The notes under the pieces were generated by a model. That model searched no databases and was not told where the DNA came from. It saw nothing but the letters and a program-made list of their open reading frames with translations. The translations under genes and the position numbers were made by a program. Shown here one piece after another: positions 26,173 through 36,124 of a stretch of 47,493 nucleotides of DNA; position 1 is the first letter of the stretch; the number at the start of each line of letters is the position of its first letter. Origin of the DNA: Prochlorococcus sp. AG-347-J06 (GTDB lineage: Bacteria; Cyanobacteriota; Cyanobacteriia; PCC-6307; Cyanobiaceae); NCBI GenBank assembly GCA_003281525.1, contig QCBT01000009.1:1-47493 (forward strand), given 5' to 3'.

Positions 26173-27693
26173 CTACTTTAGAGTTCTCCCAAAATTATTC
26201 CCTAGCTCACTAAACATTCTTATATTATCTTCTATTTCTTCTAATGGACGATTTAACTTCCATTTCCAGTTGTTTTTAGTGGTGCCAGGTTTGTTTAATC
26301 TACTTGAATCGTCTAGAGATAATATATCTTGTAATGGAGCGATAAAGAGATTGGCATTTGTTTTCATGCCAATTTCTATTAAATTCCAAGAAGCATTTTC
26401 TGAAAATTTATACTCATCTTTTATTCTTTTTTGGGATTCATAATCTAAATATTTCCACCATGAAACAGAAGTAGAGTTGTCGTGAGTCCCTGTATAAACA
26501 ACCCAGTTTTCTCCTACAATATTCTTAGGTAAATAAGGATTATCTTCATTGCCATCAAAAGCGAATTGTAATATTTTCATGCCAGGCAGTTCGAATTTTT
26601 TCCTTAATTTCTCTACATCTGGGGTTATTACTCCCAGATCCTCCGCAATAATTGGTAGATGGTTACCCCCTACATCCTTTTTTACTTTATTTAATAGTGT
26701 TTTACCTGGGGAATTTATCCATTTTCCAACAATTGCTGATTTAGAACTGCCATTAACTCTCCAGTAACCTGCTAAACCCCTGAAATGGTCGAATCTCAAT
26801 ATGTCCACAAGTTCAAATTGTCTTTGAAATCTTTTTCTCCACCAATTGAAATTAGTCTTTTTATGTTTGGACCAAAAGTAAGTTGGAGTGCCCCATAATT
26901 GTCCTGTTGATGAAAAATAATCAGGTGGTACTCCACTTTGAAAGATTAAATCTCCATTTTTAAAAATTGAAAATAATGATTTATTACTCCATACGTCGGC
27001 ACTGTCTCTGGAAACATAAAAAGGCAAATCTCCTATTAGTTTAATATTTTTTGATTTTGCAAAGTTTCTGATGACACTCCATTGCTCATTAAGATGCCAC
27101 TGTATTAATTTTTTAATAAGTATCTCTTCACTTTTTTTCTTAATCCACGATTTTAAGAACGTGTTATTTTTTATTTTAAATTCTTTAGGCCATTCCCACC
27201 AAGGCAACATATTAAATTCCTCTCTTATAACAACAAATGTTGCATAATCTTCAACCCAAGAATGCCTACTTACCCATTTGTTGAAATTAATTTTTCTTTC
27301 TTCAGATTGTGAACTCCAACCTTGCAAAAGGAGGAGACCTATTTTTTTTGTTAAGTCATCGGCAACATCAAAATCAAAATGATCTTTATTCTGATTTGTT
27401 GGAACTAGATTTTCTTTATTTGAAATGAAGATAAAACCTCTTTCAATTAAATCATCTATATCCAAAAACCATGGGTTTAGTGCAAAACTAGATGGGGAAC
27501 TATATGGAGAACCTGTAGAGTCAGTAGGTGTAAGAGGTAAAAATTGCCAGTATTCTATTCCGTGCTTATGAAGTTTTTTTATCCACTCTTTAGCTCCTCT
27601 ACCAAAAGTTCCAGATACTCTTCCTCCCGGAATACATGTTGGATGCATAAGTATGCCTAATGATTTTCTTGCAATAATTGTCTCTGTAGGCAT
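26173..27693 (-). CDS. malQ: 4-alpha-glucanotransferase (amylomaltase, GH77)
   Basis: A 506-residue GH77 enzyme that transfers maltosyl units between glucans during glycogen breakdown. It contains YWQFLPLTPTDSTGSPYSSPSSFALNP, the nucleophile region ILRFDHFRGLAGYW, the acid/base AEDLGVITPDV and the third acid in YTGTHDNSTS. The length matches bacterial amylomaltases. It is divergent from prs, with 245 bases between. A GH57 enzyme elsewhere in the window serves the same glucan pool. Confidence 0.95.
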   Translation of the reverse strand: MPTETIIARKSLGILMHPTCIPGGRVSGTFGRGAKEWIKKLHKHGIEYWQFLPLTPTDSTGSPYSSPSSFALNPWFLDIDDLIERGFIFISNKENLVPTNQNKDHFDFDVADDLTKKIGLLLLQGWSSQSEERKINFNKWVSRHSWVEDYATFVVIREEFNMLPWWEWPKEFKIKNNTFLKSWIKKKSEEILIKKLIQWHLNEQWSVIRNFAKSKNIKLIGDLPFYVSRDSADVWSNKSLFSIFKNGDLIFQSGVPPDYFSSTGQLWGTPTYFWSKHKKTNFNWWRKRFQRQFELVDILRFDHFRGLAGYWRVNGSSKSAIVGKWINSPGKTLLNKVKKDVGGNHLPIIAEDLGVITPDVEKLRKKFELPGMKILQFAFDGNEDNPYLPKNIVGENWVVYTGTHDNSTSVSWWKYLDYESQKRIKDEYKFSENASWNLIEIGMKTNANLFIAPLQDILSLDDSSRLNKPGTTKNNWKWKLNRPLEEIEDNIRMFSELGNNFGRTLK

Positions 27694-27846
27694 TTTTTCA
27701 ATATATTTTGATTCTTTACACTTAACGAGTTTTTAATTCTCTAAATTCAACCATATACAAATTTTTTTTAATTGACAAATATCATCCTGGTTTTTAAGTC
27801 TGGATAAATATAAATTCTAATTTTTAATCAACAATTTTTTGGTTAA

Positions 27847-27897
27847 TAGATGTGAATTTTGAAAACATCTAGTCATTATCTTTTGCGAAATTCACAT
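27847..27897. promoter_or_regulatory. Overlapping inverted repeats upstream of prs
   Basis: Two competing palindromes share bases. A 7-bp stem TAGATGT (27847-27853) / ACATCTA (27865-27871) and a 10-bp stem ATGTGAATTT (27850-27859) / AAATTCACAT (27888-27897) both use bases 27850-27853. The second arm overlaps TTCACA (27891-27896), a plausible -35 for prs, with TAATAT at 27913-27918 as -10 (16-base spacer). It could therefore be an operator. If transcription starts further upstream, it could instead be a two-state leader. The rest of the 245-base malQ-prs gap is AT-rich and shows nothing else clear. Confidence 0.45.
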
Positions 27898-27938
27898 AAA
27901 CGACTACGATAATAATATAGTTCTATGGTGCAAATTTC

Positions 27939-28934
27939 GTGACAAGTTTTATCACGGCAATGCAGAGTAAAGAATCGAACTTTAATCTAACTAATAGTAG
28001 ATTAAGGCTGGTAAGTGGGACAACAAATCCTAAATTAGCTGAAGAAATTGCATCATATTTAGGGATTGAAAATGTACCTTTAATATCTAAAAGATTTGCA
28101 GATGGAGAACTTTATGTTCAGATTCAGCAATCTATTAGAGGTTGTGATGTATTCCTAATACAACCTACATGCGCTCCTGTAAACGATAGCTTAATGGAGC
28201 TTATGATAATGGTTGATGCATGCAAGAGAGCCTCTGCAAGACAAATAACGGCAGTAATCCCCTATTTTGGATATGCAAGGGCAGATAGAAAGACCTCAGG
28301 AAGAGAGTCTATAACTGCAAAATTAACGGCTAATTTACTGGAGAAATCAGGAGTTGATAGAGTTCTTGCTATGGACTTACACTCGGCTCAAATACAAGGC
28401 TATTTTGATATACCATGCGATCATATTTACGGTTCACCTGTATTAATTGACTATCTAGAAACTTTAGATTTAGAAGAAATAGTTGTAGTTTCTCCTGATG
28501 TAGGAGGAGTGGCGAGAGCAAGAGCATTCGCAAAATTAATGAAGGATGCGCCGTTGGCTATAATTGATAAAAGGAGATCTGCGCATAATATCGCTGAAAG
28601 TCTTACGGTTATTGGTGAAGTCAAAGGTAAAACGGCTATTCTTATAGACGACATGATAGACACGGGAGGCACAATTTGTTCTGGAGCTAATTTACTAAAA
28701 AAAGAAGGTGCTAATAGAATATTTGCATGTGCCTCACATGCTGTATTTTCACCTCCTTCCTATGAAAGATTAAGTACTAAGAATCTTTTCGAACAAGTTA
28801 TTGTGACTAATAGTATACCCGTTATATATAAAGATAATTTTCCACAGTTAAAAGTTCTTTCTGTCGCAAATATGTTGGGGGAGGCTATTTGGAGAATTCA
28901 CGAAGAAAGTTCTGTTAGTTCAATGTTTAGATAA
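27939..28934 (+). CDS. prs: Ribose-phosphate diphosphokinase (PRPP synthetase)
   Basis: A 331-residue class I enzyme making PRPP from ribose 5-phosphate and ATP for nucleotide, histidine, tryptophan and NAD synthesis. Features: LVSGTTNPKLAEEIASYLG, SKRFADGELYVQI, IPYFGYARADRK, MDLHSAQIQGYFDIP, VVSPDVGGVARARAFAK and the PRPP loop ILIDDMIDTGGTI. I take the GTG at 27939. An in-frame ATG at 27960 is possible (324 residues). The GTG sits in a small 5-bp hairpin, CGTGA (27938-27942) / TCACG (27952-27956), and overlaps the TGA of a 5-codon upstream ORF starting at 27925. Confidence 0.95.
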   Translation: MTSFITAMQSKESNFNLTNSRLRLVSGTTNPKLAEEIASYLGIENVPLISKRFADGELYVQIQQSIRGCDVFLIQPTCAPVNDSLMELMIMVDACKRASARQITAVIPYFGYARADRKTSGRESITAKLTANLLEKSGVDRVLAMDLHSAQIQGYFDIPCDHIYGSPVLIDYLETLDLEEIVVVSPDVGGVARARAFAKLMKDAPLAIIDKRRSAHNIAESLTVIGEVKGKTAILIDDMIDTGGTICSGANLLKKEGANRIFACASHAVFSPPSYERLSTKNLFEQVIVTNSIPVIYKDNFPQLKVLSVANMLGEAIWRIHEESSVSSMFR

Positions 28935-28949
28935 AAGAAATTATAATTT

Positions 28950-29384
28950 TTACAATTCTTTTAATTTCTTGAGTCTCTCAGTTTCAATCTTAAATCGTTT
29001 TTCAACCTTTTCAGGAACGTTATTCGGACAAACTTGAAGAGCTGATTCAATTAATTGCATAGCTACTCTAAATTGTAATTGTTTCATATCAACTTTTTCT
29101 TCTTTCTTTCCTACTTTTATTTTCCCTCCATGTTTTTGTTCAACTTGTGACGCGAATGTTGCTGAAGCAACACTTAATGTTTTTTCGAAATCTAAATCAA
29201 ATCCTTTTCTTGTCGCATTACATAAGAATGACATCCCCATCACATAATATATATCTAAATCATTTTTATTGGCAGGTGAATTTTTAACATTTGCATTTGC
29301 ATTATTAAATTTAAGATTTGCATCAAATAAAAAAGATAAAAGAATTAGCGGAATTACAAAAAATCTAGATATTTTAAAACTCAT
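28950..29384 (-). CDS. Secreted hypothetical protein, probably conserved in cyanobacteria
   Basis: A 144-residue protein with a signal peptide (basic start, hydrophobic FFVIPLILLSFLF at about 8-20). The mature part is helical: LDIYYVMGMSFLCNATRKGFDLDFEKTLSVASATFASQVEQKHGGKI, then FRVAMQLIESALQVCPNNVPEKVEKRF. Two Cys (one in each helical block) could form a disulfide in the periplasm or lumen. I do not recognise a domain. It lies 16 bases from the convergent prs stop. The gene upstream on this strand begins 73 bases away. Confidence 0.65.
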   Translation of the reverse strand: MSFKISRFFVIPLILLSFLFDANLKFNNANANVKNSPANKNDLDIYYVMGMSFLCNATRKGFDLDFEKTLSVASATFASQVEQKHGGKIKVGKKEEKVDMKQLQFRVAMQLIESALQVCPNNVPEKVEKRFKIETERLKKLKEL

Positions 29385-29457
29385 ATTTGATTTAATTTAA
29401 ATTCACATTATTAAAGATAACATTTTTTATTTTTTAATCTAAATCTGCCATTAGAAT

Positions 29458-29997
29458 TTATTTAATAATTTTAATTTCGTGATGGTTTTCTACTATTTTA
29501 AGCTTATTTTTGTTCCATGAATATATAACCCTAAATCTATAGTTATCAGAATCTACAAGTCTTGTATGTTCAAGAATATACCAATCTTTGTAAGAAGATT
29601 CAAAAATCATTTCGTGTTCGTCGACTTGCTTAATATTTGAAATACCTTCATCATTACTTAAATAAAATTTTTCCCTCTTAAGTTGATGGCCTTTTAAAAA
29701 TGCACGCATTTCTCCTCGTTCTTTGTATTGGGGATTTTCGTCAAAGAAATTATATTTTTTTTCTGGGTACCAAGTAAATTTATAATGCGACTCCCATTCG
29801 GATTTACTCTCGAGAGCTTGAATATTAATATTCATACTTAAAAAATAAGTTTTTTGTGCTTCATCGAAAAAATACGATCTATTAGATTTCCACAATCCAA
29901 TATTCCTAGAAAACCATCTTTTTAAATTACTATTTAAATTGATTTCAGGAGGGTTTTCACCAAAATGTAAATTTTTTTTTGAATTAATAGCAACCAT
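29458..29997 (-). CDS. CpcS/CpeS-like (calycin fold) protein, tentative
   Basis: A 179-residue protein whose layout resembles CpcS/CpeS phycobilin lyases. An early GLWKSNRSYFFDE element parallels their GxWxSxR block. A middle GHQLKREKFYLSNDEGI parallels EGKLLRE...MGSDG, and the end DWYILEHTRLVDSDNYRFRVIYSWNKNKLKIVENHHEIKI parallels ERLWFASPNLRLR...SEIRL. Such proteins bind bilins in a beta-barrel. HL Prochlorococcus has no phycobilisomes and at most a vestigial phycoerythrin, so a different ligand or role is possible. Match made by eye; moderate confidence only. Confidence 0.5.
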   Translation of the reverse strand: MVAINSKKNLHFGENPPEINLNSNLKRWFSRNIGLWKSNRSYFFDEAQKTYFLSMNINIQALESKSEWESHYKFTWYPEKKYNFFDENPQYKERGEMRAFLKGHQLKREKFYLSNDEGISNIKQVDEHEMIFESSYKDWYILEHTRLVDSDNYRFRVIYSWNKNKLKIVENHHEIKIIK

Positions 29998-30103
29998 TTA
30001 TAAATTTGTCCTATTTATTTAATAGCCTATCTGTAAAATAAAAAAAAATATCTTAAGGTGTTTATAAGGATTAACAGCTTTTCAACACTTCAGAGGAATT
30101 CAT

Positions 30104-31222
30104 TTGAATGATAAAAAAGAGTTAAAATTAATACTCGTGGCAGCTAGAAATCAACTTTCTAGTAATGACATTAAGTCCCTAATAGCCTATTTAGAATCAG
30201 ATGATTGTGAATTTAAGATATCTCTTCAGATCTCTGAACCTACAGAGCAGCCAGAATTACTTGAATTACATAGATTAGTCGCTATTCCTGCTCTTATAAA
30301 GCTTTCCCCAACTCCAAAGCAAATATTTGCTGGAAGTAATATTTTCTCTCAGTTGCAAAAATGGTTGCCAAGATGGTCACAGGAAGGCTTAACAAAAAAT
30401 CTTGGGATTAATTTGCAACCATCCAAAATTGATTCAATAAGAACACAAAAAGAATTTTTATTGGAAGACGAACTTCTTGTTTTAAGACAAGAAAATGAGA
30501 CATTAACAAAAAGAATAGAATCTCAGGAAAGATTATTAAGAATGGTCGCCCATGAATTAAGAACACCTTTAACTGCGGCTACTTTGGCTATTCAAAGTCA
30601 AAAACTTGGACAAATTGATATTTCAAAATTACAGGAGGTAATTAAAAGACGTCTGGAAGAGATTGAACTCTTATCTCAGGATCTTTTAGAGGTTGGAACA
30701 ACTAAATGGGAAGCATTATTTAATCCTCAGAAAATTGATTTAGGTAATATTAGTGCTGAAGTAATACTCGAATTAGAAAAATTCTGGAGATTAAGGAATA
30801 TTGAAATTGATACTGATATTCCATCTGATCTGCCAAGTGTATTTGCAGATCAAAGAAGAATGAGGCAAGTATTTTTAAATTTAATTGAAAATGCTATTAA
30901 ATTTTCTAAAGACTCTGGATATATAAAGATCACTATGATTCATAAGACAAATCAATGGGTAGAAATAACAATTTGTGACAAAGGTGCAGGTATTCCTTTG
31001 AGCGAACAAAAAAGAATTTTTCTAGATAGAGTAAGACTTCCTCAGACTTCTGAGGGAACTTCAGGATTTGGTATAGGGTTATCAGTATGTAGGAGAATAG
31101 TACAAGTCCATGGAGGAAGAATATGGGTCGTATCTGAAGTAGGGGAAGGTTCCTGCTTCCATTTCACAGTTCCTGTGTGGCAAGGACAAAACAAAGAGCA
31201 ACAATACTTGACGAAAGGCTAG
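30104..31222 (+). CDS. sasA: Clock-output histidine kinase SasA
   Basis: A 372-residue sensor kinase. Residues about 8-92 form the KaiB-like thioredoxin-fold domain that docks on KaiC ([10 protein letters not shown]...[21 protein letters not shown]). A coiled-coil linker and a dimerisation domain follow, with phospho-acceptor His150 in [14 protein letters not shown], then ATPase boxes [18 protein letters not shown] and [18 protein letters not shown]. SasA relays KaiC state to the RpaA regulator; kaiC and rpaA are outside the window. The start is TTG at 30104, supported by AGAGGA at about 30092-30097. A soluble kinase: no membrane segment. Confidence 0.93.
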   Translation: MNDKKELKLILVAARNQLSSNDIKSLIAYLESDDCEFKISLQISEPTEQPELLELHRLVAIPALIKLSPTPKQIFAGSNIFSQLQKWLPRWSQEGLTKNLGINLQPSKIDSIRTQKEFLLEDELLVLRQENETLTKRIESQERLLRMVAHELRTPLTAATLAIQSQKLGQIDISKLQEVIKRRLEEIELLSQDLLEVGTTKWEALFNPQKIDLGNISAEVILELEKFWRLRNIEIDTDIPSDLPSVFADQRRMRQVFLNLIENAIKFSKDSGYIKITMIHKTNQWVEITICDKGAGIPLSEQKRIFLDRVRLPQTSEGTSGFGIGLSVCRRIVQVHGGRIWVVSEVGEGSCFHFTVPVWQGQNKEQQYLTKG

Positions 31223-31263
31223 CCTTACTCTTAGTTTTTAATAAGCTGTCATGCTAATTTCCT

Positions 31264-31336
31264 GGCCCCATCGTCTAGAGGCCTAGGACACCTCCCTTTC
31301 ACGGAGGCGACAGGGGTTCGAATCCCCTTGGGGCTA
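31264..31336 (+). tRNA. trnE: tRNA-Glu (UUC)
   Basis: A 73-base cloverleaf read directly. Acceptor GGCCCCA (31264-31270) pairs with TGGGGCT (31329-31335), with the G1-U72 wobble also found in plastid tRNA-Glu. The D-arm follows, then anticodon stem CCTCC/GGAGG with loop CTTTCAC (anticodon TTC), T-stem AGGGG/CCCCT with TTCGAAT loop, and discriminator A at 31336. No CCA is encoded. Glutamyl-tRNA also feeds glutamyl-tRNA reductase for chlorophyll and heme. It lies 41 bases after sasA and 12 bases from the stop of the convergent SRPBCC gene. Confidence 0.97.
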
Positions 31337-31347
31337 TTATTTTAAAT

Positions 31348-31890
31348 TTATAAGGATCTTTTTGATGATTTTGCTTGCCTATCTACGGCAATTAAATTTT
31401 CTGAAAGATCCTTTTTCAGTCTTTTCTCTATCATCCCTATTGGCATCCACTGACAACCCTGAACAGTAAGATCATAAATTAAGGAGTTTGTTGAAGTATT
31501 TTTAATATTTTGAATTTTCCAACTACCCTCAAACTTTCTGAAATCTCCTTTTATTAAGTTAAATTTTAAAAGGCCAAGCTCCTTATCTTCAAATAAATCT
31601 ATAGTTACTTCAGCTGAAAACTTCATGCCAAGGAAATCCTGAGCCCCAATTTGTTTAAGGTGAACATTATTTCCCTTCTGAAATATTTTTTTGCTCGATA
31701 AAAGATTTGGTATGTAGAGATTTAGCCGATCATAATCTGTTAAAACACTCCACAAAGAATCAAAACTTGCAGAAGTTGTAAGTTGAGCTGCAAGTCGTCT
31801 AGTCCCTCCGGAGAACTTCTCCATCGTCTGCTCAATTGTCCTGTAATCATTGTTCTTAGAATGATCTTCTGATTCTTGAGGATTATTCAT
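31348..31890 (-). CDS. SRPBCC (cyclase/dehydrase-type) protein
   Basis: A 180-residue protein with a START-like SRPBCC fold: RRLAAQLTTSASFDSLWSVLTDYDRLNLYIPNLLSSKKI, then FLGMKFSAEVTIDLFEDKELGLLKFNLIKGDFRKFEGSWKIQ, ending with a C-terminal helix (MIEKRLKKDLSENLIAVDRQA). The motif VLTDY..L..YIPNL is typical of the polyketide cyclase/dehydrase and Coq10-type subgroup, which bind hydrophobic ligands. The first 25 residues are polar. Function in cyanobacteria is not settled; a lipid, quinone or pigment ligand is possible. Confidence 0.75.
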   Translation of the reverse strand: MNNPQESEDHSKNNDYRTIEQTMEKFSGGTRRLAAQLTTSASFDSLWSVLTDYDRLNLYIPNLLSSKKIFQKGNNVHLKQIGAQDFLGMKFSAEVTIDLFEDKELGLLKFNLIKGDFRKFEGSWKIQNIKNTSTNSLIYDLTVQGCQWMPIGMIEKRLKKDLSENLIAVDRQAKSSKRSL

Positions 31891-32020
31891 AAATGAATTT
31901 TTTAATTAGATAAAAAATTATTTCTGTGTAACTATACTGTTAAAACAAGAAATACTGAAAAATTAAAATAATTTCTTTTATTTATCCCGATCTCAAAACG
32001 TAACCATTTTTGTAAAATCA

Positions 32021-32059
32021 CTACAAATTAAACTACAAATTGATAATCTTTTATAAAAG
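32021..32059 (+). promoter_or_regulatory. Direct repeats and palindrome upstream of petH
   Basis: Just before petH, CTACAAATT occurs twice (32021-32029 and 32033-32041, 12-base period). A perfect 12-base palindrome CTTTTATAAAAG (32048-32059) follows. GATAAT (32042-32047) or TATAAA (32052-32057) could serve as a -10. The repeats would then sit at about -35, a usual activator site. The remainder of the 180-base gap back to 31891 shows nothing I can name. A role is inference. Confidence 0.35.
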
Positions 32060-32067
32060 AAATCTAA

Positions 32068-33183
<1,116 letters not shown>

Positions 33184-33293
33184 ATCTTTGATATTTAGAT
33201 TTAAGTTTCACATACTAAATACTTTTTGGTTTAGACACAATATGTAGCTAATATTTGAAAAAAAGAGGATTTTAAATAAAGAATACTAAAAAT

Positions 33294-34817
33294 ATGCCTT
33301 CAACTTTAGGTAATCCTCTAAGATTAGGTTTACGGCAAGAAAGAGTCATATCTCCACAATGTTTAGTAATTTTTGGCGCTAGTGGAGACCTTACTCATAG
33401 AAAATTAATACCAGCCTTATTTGAACTCTATTTGCAAAGAAGAATTCCTAGTGAATTTGGAATAGTTGGTTGTGCGAGAAGACCTTGGACTGATAATGAG
33501 TTTAGAGAAAAGATGAAAGTAAAGTTATCAAATCAAATATCTGGTAAAGAAAGTGAGTGGGAACAATTTTCTAATTATCTTTTCTATGAACCTGTTGACC
33601 TACAACAAAGTGATCATGTAGTAAGGCTTTCTTCAAGATTAAATGAAATTGATAAAACACAAGCTACTCATGGGAATAGAACATTTTATTTATCAGTATC
33701 TCCGAATTTCTATGCAAGTGGATGTAAAGCTCTTAAAGGTGCTGGCCTTTTAGATGACCCTAAGAAAAGTCGTTTAGTAATTGAAAAACCTTTTGGAAGA
33801 GATTATTCAAGTGCAAAAAAATTGAATAAGATCGTTCAAAGTTGCGCTGAAGAAAGTCAGATTTATAGGATTGATCATTATTTAGGTAAAGAGACAGTTC
33901 AGAATATTCTTGTTTTGAGGTTTGCTAACACTATTTTTGAACCAATATGGAATAGGAATTATATATCAAGTGTTCAAATTACTTCATCTGAAACAGTTGG
34001 TGTTGAAGATAGAGCAGGTTATTACGAAAGCTCTGGTGCTTTACGGGATATGCTTCAAAATCATATGACTCAAATGCTTGCAGTTACTGCAATGGAACCT
34101 CCTGGAAAATTTGAACCAGAAGCAATAAGAAATGAAAAAGCTAAGGTTCTTCAAGCTTCAAAACTTGCTGACGAAAATGAACCCTGGAATTGTTGCATAA
34201 GAGGTCAATATGGAGAGGGAGGGAATATTTCAAATCGACTGAAAGGATATAGGCAGGAAGATGGTGTTAATAGTAACAGCACAACAGAAACTTATATTGC
34301 GACTAAAGTTTTCGTGGATAACTGGCGTTGGCAAGGAGTTCCTTTTTATTTGAGAACAGGCAAAAGACTTCCTAAAAGACTTGGAGAAATAGTCTTGACT
34401 TTTAAAGACGTTCCTGTTCATTTATTTGAATCAACAATAATAAATCCTGCCCCAAATCAACTTGTCCTTAGAATTCAGCCAAATGAAGGTGCTACTTTCA
34501 AATTTGAGGTAAAATCTCCTGGTTCTGGAATGAAATCAAGACCTGTTGAGATGGAATTTTCTTATGATGAATCATTTGGAGAACCATCAGATGAAGGCTA
34601 TGTAAGATTATTAGCTGATGCAATGCTTTCTGACCCAACATTATTTACTCGAAGTGATGAGGTAGAGGCAGCCTGGAAACTTTATACTCCATTAATAGAA
34701 TTGATGGATAATTCTCCTTGGAAGTTACCTATTTATAATTATGAATCTATGACATGGGGACCTCCTGAGTCAGATCAATTAATTTCAAAAGATAATATTT
34801 TCTGGCGGAGACCCTAA
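33294..34817 (+). CDS. zwf: Glucose-6-phosphate 1-dehydrogenase
   Basis: A 507-residue enzyme of the oxidative pentose phosphate pathway that makes NADPH, mainly in the dark. NADP site FGASGDLTHRKLIPALFEL (about 29-47), the substrate block RIDHYLGKETVQN (near 193-205) with the catalytic His region, and MTQMLAVTAMEPP. opcA, its activator, follows after 2 bases. The pair is conserved in cyanobacteria. It is redox-regulated in other cyanobacteria. The short upstream gap (33184-33293) shows no strong promoter. Confidence 0.96.
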   Translation: MPSTLGNPLRLGLRQERVISPQCLVIFGASGDLTHRKLIPALFELYLQRRIPSEFGIVGCARRPWTDNEFREKMKVKLSNQISGKESEWEQFSNYLFYEPVDLQQSDHVVRLSSRLNEIDKTQATHGNRTFYLSVSPNFYASGCKALKGAGLLDDPKKSRLVIEKPFGRDYSSAKKLNKIVQSCAEESQIYRIDHYLGKETVQNILVLRFANTIFEPIWNRNYISSVQITSSETVGVEDRAGYYESSGALRDMLQNHMTQMLAVTAMEPPGKFEPEAIRNEKAKVLQASKLADENEPWNCCIRGQYGEGGNISNRLKGYRQEDGVNSNSTTETYIATKVFVDNWRWQGVPFYLRTGKRLPKRLGEIVLTFKDVPVHLFESTIINPAPNQLVLRIQPNEGATFKFEVKSPGSGMKSRPVEMEFSYDESFGEPSDEGYVRLLADAMLSDPTLFTRSDEVEAAWKLYTPLIELMDNSPWKLPIYNYESMTWGPPESDQLISKDNIFWRRP

Positions 34818-34819
34818 AA

Positions 34820-36121
34820 ATGAAACCTCAACTTACATTACAAACCCCTTTAGAGCTGCCTTCTCAGGAAATTTCTAATTATCTTAATAAATTATGGATT
34901 TCAGAAGATAAAGATAATAGTGGAGCTAATACTTTCACGTTAATGGTTTGGCAGCCTGCTTGGCTAGAACAATGTTTGGTTCAAAAAGGATTAGTAAATG
35001 GACCAATTACTGGAAATTTAAGTCCAGAGATAATTGAAATTGCTAAAAAATTTATATTAGATCAAGGACTTCCTATAACTACTTCACTTAATAGTGGAGA
35101 ATTATTGAATTTGTTGAAGAAAAATTTATCTAATAATGACTTTGAAGATTTTAGAGGACAATTTTTTGAATCAACGATAAGTACATTGAATCCAAGAAGA
35201 TTAATAACCCTAGCGCCAACATTAAACAAAAATTCAGATATCAAAACTTTTGTTTCCGCATACTGTCCATTAAGTGATACTCCAGCTATGCAGCCTATTT
35301 GTGGGGATTTAGTTGTTATTAGAGGGGGCTCGGCCTCAATATCTAATAAAGGATTAAAAATAATTGATGAATTATCTATTGATGAATTACCTTCGTGGTT
35401 GTGGTGGAATGGAAGCTTGGATGAGTCGCCTGAAATTTTCGAATATTTCACTGATTATGGTCTAAGGTTAATAATTGATACTGCTCTTGGATCGCCTCAA
35501 AGATGTTTAAAAGTTTTAGATCAATTAAATAATTCAAATAAAGCTATTAATGATTTGAATTGGGTTAGATTGAAAAATTGGAGGGAATCATTGGCAATGA
35601 TTTTTGATCCGCCTTCGAGGAGACCAATTTTAGATCATATTACTGATATTGACATTGATATCGCAGGAGATCATATGATTCAAGCGTTGTTTTTGATTTC
35701 ATGGATTAGTGATAAGCTTAGTTGGTCTTTTCTAAGAGTTGAAAGGGATACAGAATCAACAAAAATAGAGTTTGAAAGAATTAATGGCGAAATAATTTCT
35801 ACATCAATTAATCCCTTAACTTTGGGAAATCCAAGTATTCATTTAGGACAAGTTATCGGATTGAGGCTGATTTCAAAAATTAGTGAGGTTCAAAAAAATA
35901 ACACTTGTGTAATACTTGGCTGTGAATCAGTGGAATGTATGAGACTTGAAGCAGGGGGAATGGCTAATATGGAATTAATAGAACAAGTTGTTCCAAATTC
36001 TTTTTCTACATCAGAGTACGATGTTAGTAAATTATTGGGAAGTAGTAGAGGTAATACCAGTCCTCTTTTTGAAAATTCTATTAAAATAGCTCTTCAAATA
36101 TTTAATGGTTTAAATAACTAA
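34820..36121 (+). CDS. opcA: OpcA, glucose-6-phosphate dehydrogenase assembly/activator protein
   Basis: A 433-residue cyanobacterial OpcA. It promotes oligomerisation and redox activation of Zwf. Identification rests on its position 2 bases after zwf and on characteristic segments such as TFTLMVWQPAWLEQCL, the stretch from SAYCPLSDTPAMQ to CGDLVVIRGGS, and the C-terminal RLEAGGMANMELIEQVVP. It has no catalytic motif. Cobyrinic acid synthetase follows 3 bases after the stop. Confidence 0.92.
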   Translation: MKPQLTLQTPLELPSQEISNYLNKLWISEDKDNSGANTFTLMVWQPAWLEQCLVQKGLVNGPITGNLSPEIIEIAKKFILDQGLPITTSLNSGELLNLLKKNLSNNDFEDFRGQFFESTISTLNPRRLITLAPTLNKNSDIKTFVSAYCPLSDTPAMQPICGDLVVIRGGSASISNKGLKIIDELSIDELPSWLWWNGSLDESPEIFEYFTDYGLRLIIDTALGSPQRCLKVLDQLNNSNKAINDLNWVRLKNWRESLAMIFDPPSRRPILDHITDIDIDIAGDHMIQALFLISWISDKLSWSFLRVERDTESTKIEFERINGEIISTSINPLTLGNPSIHLGQVIGLRLISKISEVQKNNTCVILGCESVECMRLEAGGMANMELIEQVVPNSFSTSEYDVSKLLGSSRGNTSPLFENSIKIALQIFNGLNN

Positions 36122-36124
36122 TAG

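Noticed and set aside
27851..27896. CRP-type site TGTGA ... TCACA before prs
   Set aside because: The half-sites are 36 bases apart, far beyond the 6-base spacer of CRP sites.
31264..31336. tRNA-Glu as an island integration site
   Set aside because: No integrase, no duplicated tRNA 3' end and only core genes on both sides.
32012..32024. NtcA site upstream of petH (GTA ... TAC)
   Set aside because: The spacing is 7 bases, not the 8 required by the GTAN8TAC consensus.
35062..35451. 129-codon minus-strand frame within opcA
   Set aside because: Shadow of opcA with no family resemblance.
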